From Lolium rigidum (lineage: Eukaryota > Streptophyta > Magnoliopsida > Poales > Poaceae): 64,000 nucleotides of DNA. The notes under the pieces are model-generated. The model was not told where the DNA came from, did not search any database, and saw only the letters and a list, made by a program, of their open reading frames with translations. Each line of letters starts with the position of its first letter. The first letter of the stretch is position 1. Shown in pieces: positions 43,358 through 54,685 of this stretch. The stretch is from NCBI RefSeq assembly GCF_022539505.1, contig NC_061509.1, forward strand, positions 210,824,254 to 210,888,253. The letters run 5' to 3'. Both the position numbers and the translations under genes were made by a program.

Positions 43358-46300
43358 TTATATAATTAAAACAACAAACAATGTGTGGCCTAGATTAAGC
43401 AGCAACCAAGGAACGGTTAGGATAAAACGCAAAATCGATTATTTAAGTGTAGGGCGGCGGACCTAAACCGGCACCAGCAGCAGGGAGACGTGCCCAACTG
43501 CCCAACCAAGATTGATTCGTAGATATCTTAAAAAACGTACAAAGAGATTGAAATGCGCACGGTTGTGCTTGAAACAATCCAGAGATCTTCACGTTGCAGT
43601 TGAGATAAAAAAAAATGGTTGTACATCAATGGACTTCCACGTGAGCTATCGAGATATAAAAAAGTTAATTGTACACCGTGCGCAATACTAAAACAGATTC
43701 CTTACGCGATTGGTGCTGCTTCAGTAAGATATATATGGCAGCTAGCGATTTCAAGCCTATACTCCGTATATTATCCCTACTCCTCTACTCCATCCGACGC
43801 CGCCATGGGAACCCAGCACCTCCAACTTCGCCTGCATCCGCCACGGGAACCCAGCACGTCCAACTTCGCCTCCACCCGCCACGGGAACTCAGCACCTCCA
43901 ACTTCGCCTCCCTCCGCCGTGTGGAAACATTGAGTTCCCAGGACGCCGTGGACTCAACTGGATGTCGTCGCCACCGCCGCGCACCGACCAGGAAGCCTGC
44001 AACGCGACACAATCGTATCTATCACTCCACGCACGTTCCAGGGTATAAGTTCTGCATGACAGAGAAATCATAGTTGTTCAGAGTTCAACGATTGGTGTGA
44101 CTGCCAGCGCCCCTGCAATGGTGCAGCACAAGACCTCCAACGAGCTCGAGGAAAGGACGGCAATCTCACCATGATGATTTCGATGATGGTGCGCGAGGTC
44201 TGCAATCACACGATAATGAATTCGAGAATGCTGATCTCATGCCAATAGGTATATGAATAACGATCTGCAGTTTCATGAGGCTTAGATTATTTTCTACTAC
44301 ACGCAAGTACATGACCTTTTGTAGCGCTTTGAAAATTCAGATTTGCTGGTTGTGATTGTGCACGAAGTTGGAATTATAGATGCTGATGACACAGATCGGT
44401 ATATGTCTAGCGTCCATCGAATGAATCTGGAGATGGCAGCGTCCAACAAATAGCCCCGCTCTTCTCTAAAGAGTTTGATATGAAAACAATGATCTATCAC
44501 CGACAAAGTGACGAACGCTCAAGATCTATGAGTCTACCGGAGGTCCGATGTGGCAATATGGATCAAGCCAGAAGAAACATCGTCGGAAGCAAATATAGGT
44601 CCATGGCGTAGCATATGGTCTGATGACCGACTGGTTCACCGCGATCTGCATCTATCGGATCACCCGGCTGGACTTAAGTTTAGCACCCAATTCCATACAA
44701 AAAAAACGTTGGAAGTGACGTGCGCATGCATGCAATCAGATTAAAATGTGTTCTGCCCTCTCTTTGAACTAACTTGCTGGTGCATGCATAGTACATCCAG
44801 TGGATTTGATGAAGGTACAACTTACATAAAGGAAGTACACTGATGCAAGATCATGTACATGCATCATATGGTAGAGACATAAAATTAATTTACGACTAAG
44901 TCAGCGCATCTTATGTGTTAGGATGACAAGAGCACCGGGGCTGACCGATGGTGCCATACGTGGTTAATTAAGACAACTGAAGAAAATTGATACCAGACCC
45001 GTTACAATTTAATTTTGTGCACGAATGGACCGATGTACTCGGCCAAAATAAATCAATATATAATAAAATATCTACATCCATACATAAAATTAATACTAAT
45101 ATTACTTTAATCAAAATGAAATATGCCTTTTTATACTCCGTACGATAGGAAGAACAATATTTCAATACAAAGATAGGAGAAAAGTTGGTAGGTTCATCCG
45201 CGTAGGAAACATCTGTTAAATTGGTTTAAAATATTATGTAATAATATTTAAATTTGGACAATCTTTATATTTTTTAGAAATTGAATTACCTCGATATGGA
45301 TAAATAATGAAGCCTTATTTTCTACTAAGTATATAAAAAATTAATACTCCTTGCTAATTCCTTGCTAATTATACGTAGAATATCCCATTAATAGATTATT
45401 TTCAGAACAAATTATATAGGAAATTAGTATACTTGGGTTCATGTATTAAAATGAAGAATGCATATTTTTGCAAAACAACGTGGTGGGAGTGTGTAAAAAA
45501 ATGTAATTTTACTAAAATATGATGAAAATACACTAATTATTATTTCAAAAGATGAGAAATCAAGATAGATAATATATATAGGGATTACATAGATGAACCA
45601 GAACAAATTAGAAAGCAGGCCAGTCATAACCGTCGGTCCGATCATTGAACATGTAGTTTACTTACGAATAATCATACATGTTTGGGTATATAGTCTTAGC
45701 AAGAAATTTAACAAAATCACATAGGTTAAAATTATGAAAGTCCATACAAAGATCATTATATGAATCTATATATAGACTTGCATATAATTGGTGATGAATG
45801 AAATCGATGAATTGTTGAGGACGTGGTTGAAAACCGAACAAAGAATATCCTACCAATTGGATCTTCATCATTTGAGGTAACTTATTTATGCACTTACGAT
45901 AAGTCTATATTACATACTCACACAACATGTTCATGGTGGCTTTGCCGGTTGAAATAAAATAAAATAATATAAGATTCATCCTCACAATTGAAATAGTGAT
46001 ATTTATAATATATAATTATTCAAAATAGGATGACACCGAAGTAGTCTTATGCCAACTGGATCTGAAATCATTAAGGTCAAACTGCACACTGTGCCACACT
46101 TATGTCATGCCGGAGTAAGCTATTCACACATATGATTGTCACTCGCAACTGAATTACGGGTTTCAACTCCATGAAACTAACAACAAAAAGTTAGTAAACA
46201 ATGTAGTAGATTGAGTATATACATACTCATATATTACCTTGGATTTTAGTTACTATGAATATTAACATGTTTTAACAACGTTCCAGTTCAGCTTTTGTAA

Positions 46301-46418
46301 TAAGTAAAAAATAAAAAACTATGCATTCAGTGAAGACAAACAGATTGAAAAAATAATATTTATCACTGCAAAGGGAAACAAAGTCTAGCCGTGCAGTATG
46401 CACGGGCCACCCCGCTAG
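43358..46418 (+). mobile_element. Helitron unit B
   Basis: 3061 bases, starts at the position equal to 39295 of unit A and ends at the true 3' terminus with CTAG 46415-46418. Differences from unit A seen by eye are A-run lengths (e.g. 7 versus 8 A near 45495) and the single copy of the 1 kb segment. Confidence 0.85.
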
Positions 46419-47428
46419 TTGATTATAAAGAGAGACTCATTAATGCACAAGAATGCACTCACAATTTGCAGGAACCAGTGGAAGAAGAAATTGATGAACC
46501 TGAAAGCTCATTGGATGAAAAAGAGGAGGAAATTGATGAACCTGAAAGCTCATTGGATGAAAAAGAAGAGGAGAGTGATGAACAAAAGGAGGAAGAATGG
46601 ATTAGCTACCCATGCCAACCTTCTAATGAGAGTAACTCTTTATCTCTTACACTATTTGATTGTCCTCCATGCTTACCAAAGGAGGATGAATGTTATGTTC
46701 CTGTGGATTCTCTTGAAATATTCCCTATGAGTAAAACTTGTGAGAATAATTATGCTACTGTTATTTACGATAATCCGTGCTATTTTGATAAATCTTATGA
46801 TAATTCTTTGTTTGTGCCTGATGTCGAAATGCATGGTACTAAAGAGTTTTGTTTAGCAAATGTTTATGATAAATCTCTACATGATGGTCCTATGTTATTT
46901 GATAATATTAATTGTACTACTAATGAAAATGGGATTGGAGAGATCTTGACTTTATTTAGGAGTCCCATATCTTTTGAGATTGATCAATCATCTTGTTATA
47001 TTGATAAAAGTGGTTTTGAAAGTTTTAATCCTATTATTTCTGAGCTTGATAAAAATTATGTGTTTGTGGATCATGAAAAACATGCTTTATGTGATAGTTA
47101 TATTGTTGAGTTTATTCATGAAGCTACTGAAAATTATTATGAGAGAGGAAAATATGGTTGTAGAAATTTGCATTGTACTAAAACACCTCTCTATATGCTG
47201 AAAAATTTAAAGTTACTCTTGTTTTATCTTCCAATGCTTGTCACTTTGTTCTTCATGAATTTATCTGTGTACAAGATTCCTATGCATAGGAAGTGGGTTA
47301 GACTTAAATGTGTTTTGAACTTGCTTTCTGATGCTCTCTTTTGCTTCAACTCTCATTCTTATGTGAGCATCATTAAAACTGCTGAGCCCATCTTAATTGC
47401 TATAAAGAAAGAACTTCTTGGGAGATAA
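46419..47428 (+). CDS. Gypsy element 2 ORF, second part (336 codons)
   Basis: Continues the frame from 39290. It starts with an acidic region holding two copies of a 15-residue repeat (IDEPESSLDEKEEE, about 46489-46570), then an Asp/Tyr/Ser-rich stretch, and ends with a block conserved in Gypsy element 1: HALCDSYIVEFIHEATENYY, ERGKYG, hydrophobic LKLLLFYLPMLVTLFFMNL, basic MHRKWVRLKCV. The hydrophobic segment is long enough to span a membrane. An apparent ATG at 46391 lies inside the Helitron end and is not the real start. Function unknown. Confidence 0.6.
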
Positions 47429-48404
47429 CCCATGTTTTTATTTTGCTACTGTTTTGTTGTGTCTTGGAAGTTGTTACTACTGTAGCAACCTCTCCTTATC
47501 TTTATTTTATTGCAATGTTGTGCCAAGTAAAGTCTCTAATATAAAGTTGATACTAGATTTGGATTTTTGCGCAGAAACAGATTTCTACCTGTCACGAATT
47601 TGAGTAGGTCCCTCTGTAGGAAACTCAAAAAAATCTGCCAATTTTCATGCGTGTTCCTCATATATGTACGCAACTTTCATTAGTTTTGAGTTTTCTGATT
47701 TGAGCAACGGAAGTACCTCTAAAAAATTCGTCTTTACTGGCTGTTCTGTTTTGAACACATTCTGTCTCTGTTTTTTGCATTGTCTCTTGTGGACTTTAAG
47801 CAAGGCTTTCTAGACTTGGAGGGCTGTAGCTAATGTTTTATTGAGTTCTTGCAATGTGTCACTACATGAATAAAGTGGATTAAAGTTTTTTGAGTACTAA
47901 CCCCTCTAATGAAGTTTATGAGAAGTTTGGTGTGAAGGAAGTTTTCAAGGGTCAAGAGAGGAGGATGATATATGATCAAGAAGAGTGAAAAGTCTAAGCT
48001 TAGGGATGCCCCCGTGGTTCATCCCTGCATATTTTAAGGAGACTCAAGCGTCTAAGCTTGGGGATGCCCAAGGCATCCCCTTCTTCATCAACAACTTATC
48101 AGGTCACCTCTAGTGAAACTATATTTTTATTCGGTCACATCTTATGTGCGTTACTTGGAGCGTCTGTGTGTTTTTATTTTTGTTTGTGTTTGAATAAATT
48201 CGGATCCTAGCAATCCTTGTGTGGTAGAGAGACACGCTCCACTTTTTCATTTGAACACTTGTGTTCTTAATTTACTTTAATGTTCATGATGAAAGTCGAA
48301 AGCCGCAACACTTATTGTTATTTGGATGGAAACAGAAAATGCTTCATATTGTATTGAATAATTTGATACTTGGCAATTGTTTTGAGCTCTCAAGTAGATC
48401 ATGA

Positions 48405-48821
48405 TTAAGCTCTTGCACCATGTAGTTTAAACCTATTAGTTGAGACCTTCCGTAGAGCTTGTTGAAATTGGTTTGCATGATTGGTCTCTCTAAGCTTTAG
48501 ATATTTTCTGGTAAAAGTGTTTGAGCAACAAGGAAGACAGTGTAGAGTCTTATAATGCTTGCAATATGTTCTTATGTAAGTTTTGCTGTACCGGTTCATA
48601 CATGTGTTTGCTTCAAACAACCTTGCTAGCCAAAGCCTTGTACTGAGAGGGAATGCTTCTCGCGCATCCAAAACCTTGAGCCAAAACCTATGCCATTTGT
48701 GTCCACCATAACTACCTACTATGTGGTATTTTCTGCCATTCCAAGTAAATACTTCATGTGCTACCTTTAAACAATTCAAAAAGTTATTACCTCTTATTTG
48801 TGTCAATGTTTTATAGCTCAT
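48405..48821 (-). CDS. Antisense ORF b of Gypsy element 2 (138 aa)
   Basis: Longest version of the antisense frame also found at 5332-5655: NGRKYHIVGSYGGHKWHRF, LARLFEANTCMNRYSKTYIR, CKHYKTLHCLPCCSNTFTRK. No known family. Coding status uncertain. Confidence 0.3.
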   Translation of the reverse strand: MSYKTLTQIRGNNFLNCLKVAHEVFTWNGRKYHIVGSYGGHKWHRFWLKVLDAREAFPLSTRLWLARLFEANTCMNRYSKTYIRTYCKHYKTLHCLPCCSNTFTRKYLKLRETNHANQFQQALRKVSTNRFKLHGARA

Positions 48822-48971
48822 GAGGAAATATGTGGTGTTTTATCTTTCAAGCTTGTTGGGCAGCTTTCACCAATGGACTAGTGGCTTCATACGCTTATCC
48901 AATAATTTTGCAAAAAGAGCTGGCAACGGGGTTCCCAGCCCCAATTAATTAACTTTCATTAATAATTCTCT

Positions 48972-49307
48972 TCACATGTTTTGCCCTGATTCATCAGTAA
49001 GCAACTTAATTTTGCAAATAGACACTCCTTCATGGTATGTGAATGTTGGAACGCACCCGAGGATTCGGTTAGCCATGGCTCGTGTAAGCAAAAGGTTGGG
49101 AGGAGTGTCAACCATAAATAAAACTAAAGTACTTGTGTAAACAAAAGAGAAGAGGGATGATCTACCTTGCTGGTAGAGATAACGTCCTTCATGGGAGCCG
49201 CTCTTTGAAAGTCTGTTTGATGAGGGGGTTAGAGTGCCCACTACCATTCGTTGACAACAACAAACACCTCTCAAAACTTTACTTTTATGCTCTCTATATG
49301 ATTTCAA
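48972..49307 (-). CDS. Antisense ORF a of Gypsy element 2 (111 aa)
   Basis: Same length and start (MKSYREHKSKVLRGVCCCQR) as the frame at 4778-5113 in element 1. About one residue in seven or eight differs by eye. Function unknown. Confidence 0.3.
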   Translation of the reverse strand: MKSYREHKSKVLRGVCCCQRMVVGTLTPSSNRLSKSGSHEGRYLYQQGRSSLFSFVYTSTLVLFMVDTPPNLLLTRAMANRILGCVPTFTYHEGVSICKIKLLTDESGQNM

Positions 49308-49829
49308 AACTTAAAAAGCTCTAGCACATGATTTAATCCCTGCTTCCCTCTACGAAGGGCCTTTGTTTTACTTTATGTTGAGTCAGTTTACCTACTCCTT
49401 CCATCTTAGAAGCAAACACTTGTGTCAACTGTGCATTTATTCTTACATACTTGCTTATTTGCACTCATCATATTACTTTGTGTTGACAACTATCCATGAG
49501 ATATGCATGATGAAAGTTGAAAGCAACTGCTGAAACTTAAATCTTCCTCTGTGTTGCTTCAATGCCTTTACTTTGAATTTATTGCTTTATGAGTTAACTC
49601 ATATGCAAGACTTTTTGATGCTTGTCTTGAAAGTACTATTCATGAAAAGTTTTGCTATATGTTATCTATTTGTTAGCAAACTATAGATCGTTGCCTTGAG
49701 TCACTTCATTCATCTCATATGCTTTACAATAGTATGATCAAGATTATGTAAGTAGCATGTCACTACGTAAATTACTCTTTTTATCGTTTACCTACTCGAG
49801 GGCGAGCAGGAACTAAGCTTGGGGATGCT

Positions 49830-50152
49830 TGATACGTCTCCAACGTATCTATAATTTCTGATGTTCCATGCTAGTTTTATGACAATACCTACATGTTTTG
49901 CTCACACTTTATAATGATTTCATGCATTTTCCGGAACTAACCTATTAACAAGATGCCACAGTGCCAGTTCCTATTTTCTGTTGTTTTTTGTTCCAGAAAG
50001 GCTGTTCGGGCAATATTCTCGGAATTCGATGAAACAAAGACCAAATATCTTATTTTCCCCGGAAGGTTCCAGAACACCGAAGGAGAGTCGGAGGCGGGCA
50101 GCATGGGGCCCACACCATATGGCGGCGCGGGTGGCCCCCTGGCCGCGCCAGC
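49830..50152 (+). repeat. 3' LTR fragment of Gypsy element 2
   Basis: Same as 37087-37408. Interrupted after CGCGCCAGC by Gypsy element 3. The last bases CCAGC are the expected target duplication of element 3. Confidence 0.88.
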
Positions 50153-51741
50153 TGATACGTCTCCGACGTATCGTTCCATGCCACATTATTGATGATATCT
50201 ACATGTTTTATACACATTATACGTCGTATTTATGCATTTTCCGGCACTAACCTATTAACGAGATGCCGAAGAGCCGCTTGTTGTTTTCTCGCTGTTTTTG
50301 GTTTCGAAATCCTACAAAGGAAATATTCTCGGAATTGGACGAAATCAACGCCCGGGGTCCTATTTTTGCACGAAGCTTCCGTAAGACCGAGGGGGAAAGG
50401 AAGTGGGGCCACGAGGCGCCGACACGCTAGGGCGGCGCGGCCCGGCCCTTGGCCGCGCCGGCCTCGTCGTGTGGGCCCCTCGTGACGCCCCTTTACCCGC
50501 CCTTCCGCCTACAAATAGTCTTCGTCGCGAAACCCCCGGCACGGAGAGCCACGATACGGAAAACCTTCCGGAGACGCCGCCGCCGCCAATCCCATCTCGG
50601 GGATTCGGAGATCACCTCCGGCACCCTGCCGGAGAGGGGAATCATCTCCCGGAGGACTCTTCACCGCCATGGTCGCCTCCGGAGTGATGAGTGAGTAGTT
50701 CACCCCTGGACTATGGGTCCATAGCAGTAGCTAGATGGTTGTCTTCTCCTCATGTGCTTCATTGTCGGATCTTGTGAGCTGCCTAACATGATCAAGATCA
50801 TCTATCTCGTAATTCTATATGTTGTGTTTGTCGGGATCCGATGGATAGAGAATACTATGTTATGTTGATTATCAATCTATTACCTATGTGTTGTTTATGA
50901 TCTTGCATGCTCTCCGTTATTAGTAGAGGCTCTGGCCAAGTTTTTACTCTTAACTCCAAGAGGGAGTATTTATGCTCGATAGTGGGTTCATGCCTCCATT
51001 AAATCTGGGACAAGTGACGAAAGTTCTAAGGTTGTGGGTGTGTCTGTTGCCACTAGGGATAAAACATTGATGCTATGTCCGAGGATGTAGTTATTGATTA
51101 CATTACGCACCATACTTAATGCAATTGTCCGTTGTTTTGCAACTTAATACCGGAAGGGGTTCGGATGATAACCTCGAAGGTGGACTTTTTAGGCATAGAT
51201 GCATGCTGGATAGCGGTCTATGTACTTTGTCGTAATGCCCAATTAAATCTCACAATATTCATCATGTCATGTATGTGCATTGTTATGCCCTCTCTATTTG
51301 TCAATTGCCCGACCGTAATTTGTTCACCCAACATGCTATTTATCTTATGGGAGAGACACCTCTAGTGAACTGTGGACCCCGGTCCATTCTTTTACATCCG
51401 AAATACAAATCTGCTCGCAATACTTGTTCTTTACTATTCTCTCGCAAACAATCATCATCCACACTATACATCTAATCCTTTGTTACAGCTAGCCAGGTGA
51501 GATTGACAACCTCACCGTTTCGTTGGGGCAAAGTACTTTGGTTGTGTTGTGCAGGTTCCACGTTGGCGCCGGAATCCCCGGTGTTGCGCCGCACTACATC
51601 CCGCCGCCATCAACCTTCAACGTGCTTCTTGGCTCCTCCTGGTTCGATAAACCTTGGTTTCTTTCGAGGGAAAACTTGCTGCCGTGCGCATCATACCTTC
51701 CTCTTGGGGTTCCCAACGAACGTGTGAGTTACACGCCATCA
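50153..51741 (+). repeat. 5' LTR of Gypsy element 3
   Basis: 1589 bases, TGATACGTC...ACGCCATCA. The first 111 bases repeat at 63890-64000. TATA-like CTACAAATAG at about 50509-50518. Confidence 0.88.
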
Positions 51742-51751
51742 AGCTCTTTTC

Positions 51752-51769
51752 CGGCGCCGTTGCCGGGGA
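51752..51769 (+). other. Primer-binding site of Gypsy element 3
   Basis: CGGCGCCGTTGCCGGGGA: as in element 2 but with C in place of the first T, so the pairing with the tRNA 3'-terminal A is lost. Confidence 0.75.
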
Positions 51770-51993
51770 GATCAAGACACACTGCAAGGGGAGTCTCCAC
51801 AATCCAATCTCTTTACTTTGTTTTTGTCTTGCTTTATTTTATTTACTTATTTGTTTGCTGCATTATATCAAAACACAAAAAAATTAGTTGCTAGCTTTAC
51901 TTTATTTACTGTCTTGCACTCTATATCAAAAACACACAAAAATTAGTTACTTGCATTTACTTTATCTAGTTTGCTTTATTTACTACCGCTAAA

Positions 51994-52673
51994 ATGAGTA
52001 ATCCTGAAGTTGAAGTTCGTTCGTTTAAGCAACAAGGGGGAGAATGTTTAAAAGATGCTTGGTATAGAATTAGTGATGCTCATAATAGGTGCACTAAGAA
52101 ACACTCCACCACTATCCTACTCAGGAACTTTTATGTTGGTATCTCTAGCTGGAATAGGTATGTTCTTGGTTGTCTCGCAGGAGGTAACTTCCTAGGCGCT
52201 CCTGCTTTAGAAGCTAGTTGCATTATTGAGAGTTTATTTGGAACACCACCTGTTAATGAAGTTAAAATTGAAACCTCTCTTGAAGATGTCATGAAAAAAT
52301 TGGAAACCATAGAGAAAATTTTTCCAAGTATTGAAACTAAATTGGAAATGTTACTTGATAAAAATGATGAATTGATAAATCCTTAGGAGGAATTGATGAA
52401 AGAATTAGTGTCCTAGGAACTTGTGTTGTCCATGATAATCAAATCAATAGGATTGGCGAACTTGAAAAAGCTATGGGAACCTTGGGTTCAACCTTTTCAT
52501 CTTTAAAGTTCAGAGAAAAAGCTTATGTGGGTAAGGAGCAAAAGTTTATGTATGTCTCTAAAGTGCCTAAACCAAAAAAATATTATTATAGGCCTAAAAT
52601 TGACAAAGCCCTTAGTACCACTACAGATGGGGGAGCTTATGATATCAATGCTTCATCTCTCGATAACACTTGA
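51994..52673 (+). pseudogene. Short gag of Gypsy element 3
   Basis: 51994-52386 encodes 130 residues of capsid type: GECLKDAWYRISDAHNRCTK, STTILLRNFYVGISSWNRYV, GGNFLGAPALEA. These align with GESIAQAWGRL, EEIIVTNFYARLSSHYKHYV and GSFTSKKVEA of element 1. A stop at 52384-52386 and a frame change separate a second piece (to 52673) containing a coiled-coil-like stretch and a Lys/Tyr-rich end (KVPKPKKYYYRPKIDKAL). No zinc knuckle. Confidence 0.65.
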
Positions 52674-54680
52674 TACACACTTTCTGCGCCTAGCTGAAAG
52701 GCGTTAAAGAAAAGCGTTTATGGGAGACAACCCATGTTTTTACTGCAGTATTTTTGTTTTGAATTTGAGTCTTGGAAGTTGTTTACTACTGTAGCAACCT
52801 CTCCTTATCTTAGTTTGTGCATTGTTGTGCCAAGTAAAGTCTTTGATAGTAAGGTTCATACTAGATTTGGATTACTGCGCAGTTACAGATTTCTTTGCTG
52901 TCACGAATTTCGACCTGCCTCTCTGTAGGTACCTCAGAAAATTAAGCCAATTTACGTGCGTGATCCTCAGATATGTACGCAACTTTCATTCAATTTGGGC
53001 ATTTTCATTTGAGCAAGTCTGGTGCCTCAATAAAATCCATCTTTATGGACTGTTCTGTTTTGACAGATTCTGCCTTTTTATTTCGCATTGCCTCTTTTGC
53101 TATGATGGATGAATTTCTTTGTTCCATTAATGTCCAAGTAGCTTTATGCAATGTCCGAAGTGTTAAGAATGATTGTGTCACCTCCGAACATGTTAATTTT
53201 TATTGTACACTAACCCTCTAATGAGTTGTTTCGAGTTTGGTGTGGAGGAAGTTTTCAAGGATCAAGAGAGGAGAATGATGCAATATGATCAAGGAGAGTG
53301 AATGCTCTAAGCTTGGGGATGCCCCGGTGGTTCACCCCTGCATATTCTAAGAAGACTCAAGCGTCTAAGCTTGGGGATGTCCAAGGCATCCCCTTCTTCA
53401 TCAACAACATTATCGAGTTCCTCCCCGAAACTATATTTTTATTCCGTCACATCTTATGTGCTTTGCTTGGAGCGTCGGTTTGTTTTTGTTTTTGTTTTTG
53501 TTTGAATAAAATGGATCCTAACATTCATTGTGTGAGAGAGAGACACGCTCCGCTGTTGCATATGGACAAGTATGTCCTTAGGCTTTATCATAGTATTCAT
53601 GGCGAAGGTTGAATCTTCTTCGTTAAATTGTTATATGGTTGGAATTGGGAAATGCTACATGTAGTAATTCTAAAATGTCTTGAATAATTTGATACTTGGC
53701 AATTGTTGTGCTCATGTTTAAGCTCTTGCATCATATACTTTTCACCCATTAATGAAGAAACACCTAGAGCTTGCTAATTTGGTTTGCATATTTGGTCTCT
53801 CTGAAGTCTAGATAATTTCTAGTATTGAGTTTTGAACAACAAGGAAGACGGTGTAGAGTCTTATAATGTTTACAATATGTATTTTATGTGAGTTTTGCTG
53901 CACCGGTTCATCCTTGTGTTTGTTTCAAATAACCTTGCTAGCCTAAACCTTGTATCGAGAGGGAATACTTCTCATGCATCCAAAATCCTTGAGCCAACCA
54001 CTATGCCATTTGTGTCCACCATACCTACCTACTACATGGTATTTCTCCGCCATTCCAAAGTAAATTGCTTGAGTGCTACCTTTAAAATTTCCATTCTTTA
54101 CCTTTGCAATATATAGCTCATGGGACAAATAGCTTAAAAACTATTGTGGTATTGAATATGTACTTATGCACTTTATCTCTTATTAAGTTGCTTGTTGTGC
54201 GATAACCATGTTTCGGGGACACCATCAACTATTCTTTGTTGAATATCATGTGAGTTGCTATGCATGTCCGTCTTGTCGGAAGTAAGAGAGATCTACCACC
54301 TTAATGGTTGGAGCATGCATATTGTTAGAGAAGAACATTGGGCCGCTAACTAAAGCCATTAATCATGGTGGAAGTTTCAGTTTTGGACATATATCCTCAA
54401 TCTCATATGAGAACACTAATTGTTGCTACATGCTTATGCATTAAAGAGGAGTCCATTATCTGTTGTCCATGTTGTCCCGGTATGGATGTCTAAGTTGAGA
54501 ATAATCAAAAGCGAGAAATCCAAAATGCGAGCTTTCTCCTTAGACCTTTGTACAGGCGGCATGGAGGTACCCCATTGTGACACTTGGTTAAAACATGTGC
54601 ATCGCAAAGATCCGGTAGTCCAAGCTAATTAGGACAAGGTGCAGGCACTATTAGTATACTATGCATGAGGCTTGCAACTT
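52674..54680 (+). other. Non-coding 3' region of Gypsy element 3, left part
   Basis: Similar in part to 47429-48830. PPT-like strings at 53308-53323 and 53366-53380. An eroded antisense frame b is at 53943-54128. After 53970 the similarity to element 2 is patchy; 54130-54650 holds extra sequence I do not recognise. Confidence 0.65.
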
Positions 54681-54685
54681 GTAAG

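Larger units (their letters stand above)
39291..46418 (+). mobile_element. Head-to-tail Helitron dimer
   Basis: 5' terminus TCTATTATATAATTAAAAC after host A (39290). 3' terminus is a hairpin (CCGTGC AGTAT GCACGG) plus 9-11 bases and CTAG, before host T (46419). The same 3' terminus also occurs at 43354-43357 in the middle, followed at once by TTATATAATTAAAAC, i.e. a second unit lacking only the first four bases (TCTA). Units are 4067 and 3061 bases and almost identical. The size difference is a 1 kb internal duplication in the first unit. No Rep/helicase ORF, so non-autonomous. Confidence 0.88.
47429..49829 (+). other. Non-coding 3' region of Gypsy element 2
   Basis: Aligns with 4234-6752 (inverted) of element 1. 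Contains PPT-like strings at 47995-48010 and 48053-48068 and the polypurine tract proper at 49814-49829. The second internal copy forms a hairpin (GGGGATGCC CAA GGCATCCCC, 48060-48080). Confidence 0.7.
37087..50152 (+). mobile_element. Gypsy-type element 2, pol-less, with nested Helitron dimer
   Basis: 5' LTR 37087-38618, tRNA-Asp primer site 38630-38647, one ORF (38885-39290 continued at 46419-47428) split by the Helitrons, non-coding 3' region 47429-49829, and 3' LTR start 49830-50152 cut by Gypsy element 3. The left flank CTGAC (37082-37086) is the expected target duplication. No capsid, protease, RT or integrase seen. The two LTR starts differ by about seven substitutions in 322 bases (about 2%). 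Confidence 0.88.

Noticed and set aside
39741..43919. 38-base direct repeats as a CRISPR array.
   Set aside because: Contiguous without spacers, only three units, in a plant Helitron.
46391..46418. ATG at 46391 as the start of the 345-codon frame.
   Set aside because: It lies in the Helitron hairpin; the real frame continues from 39290.
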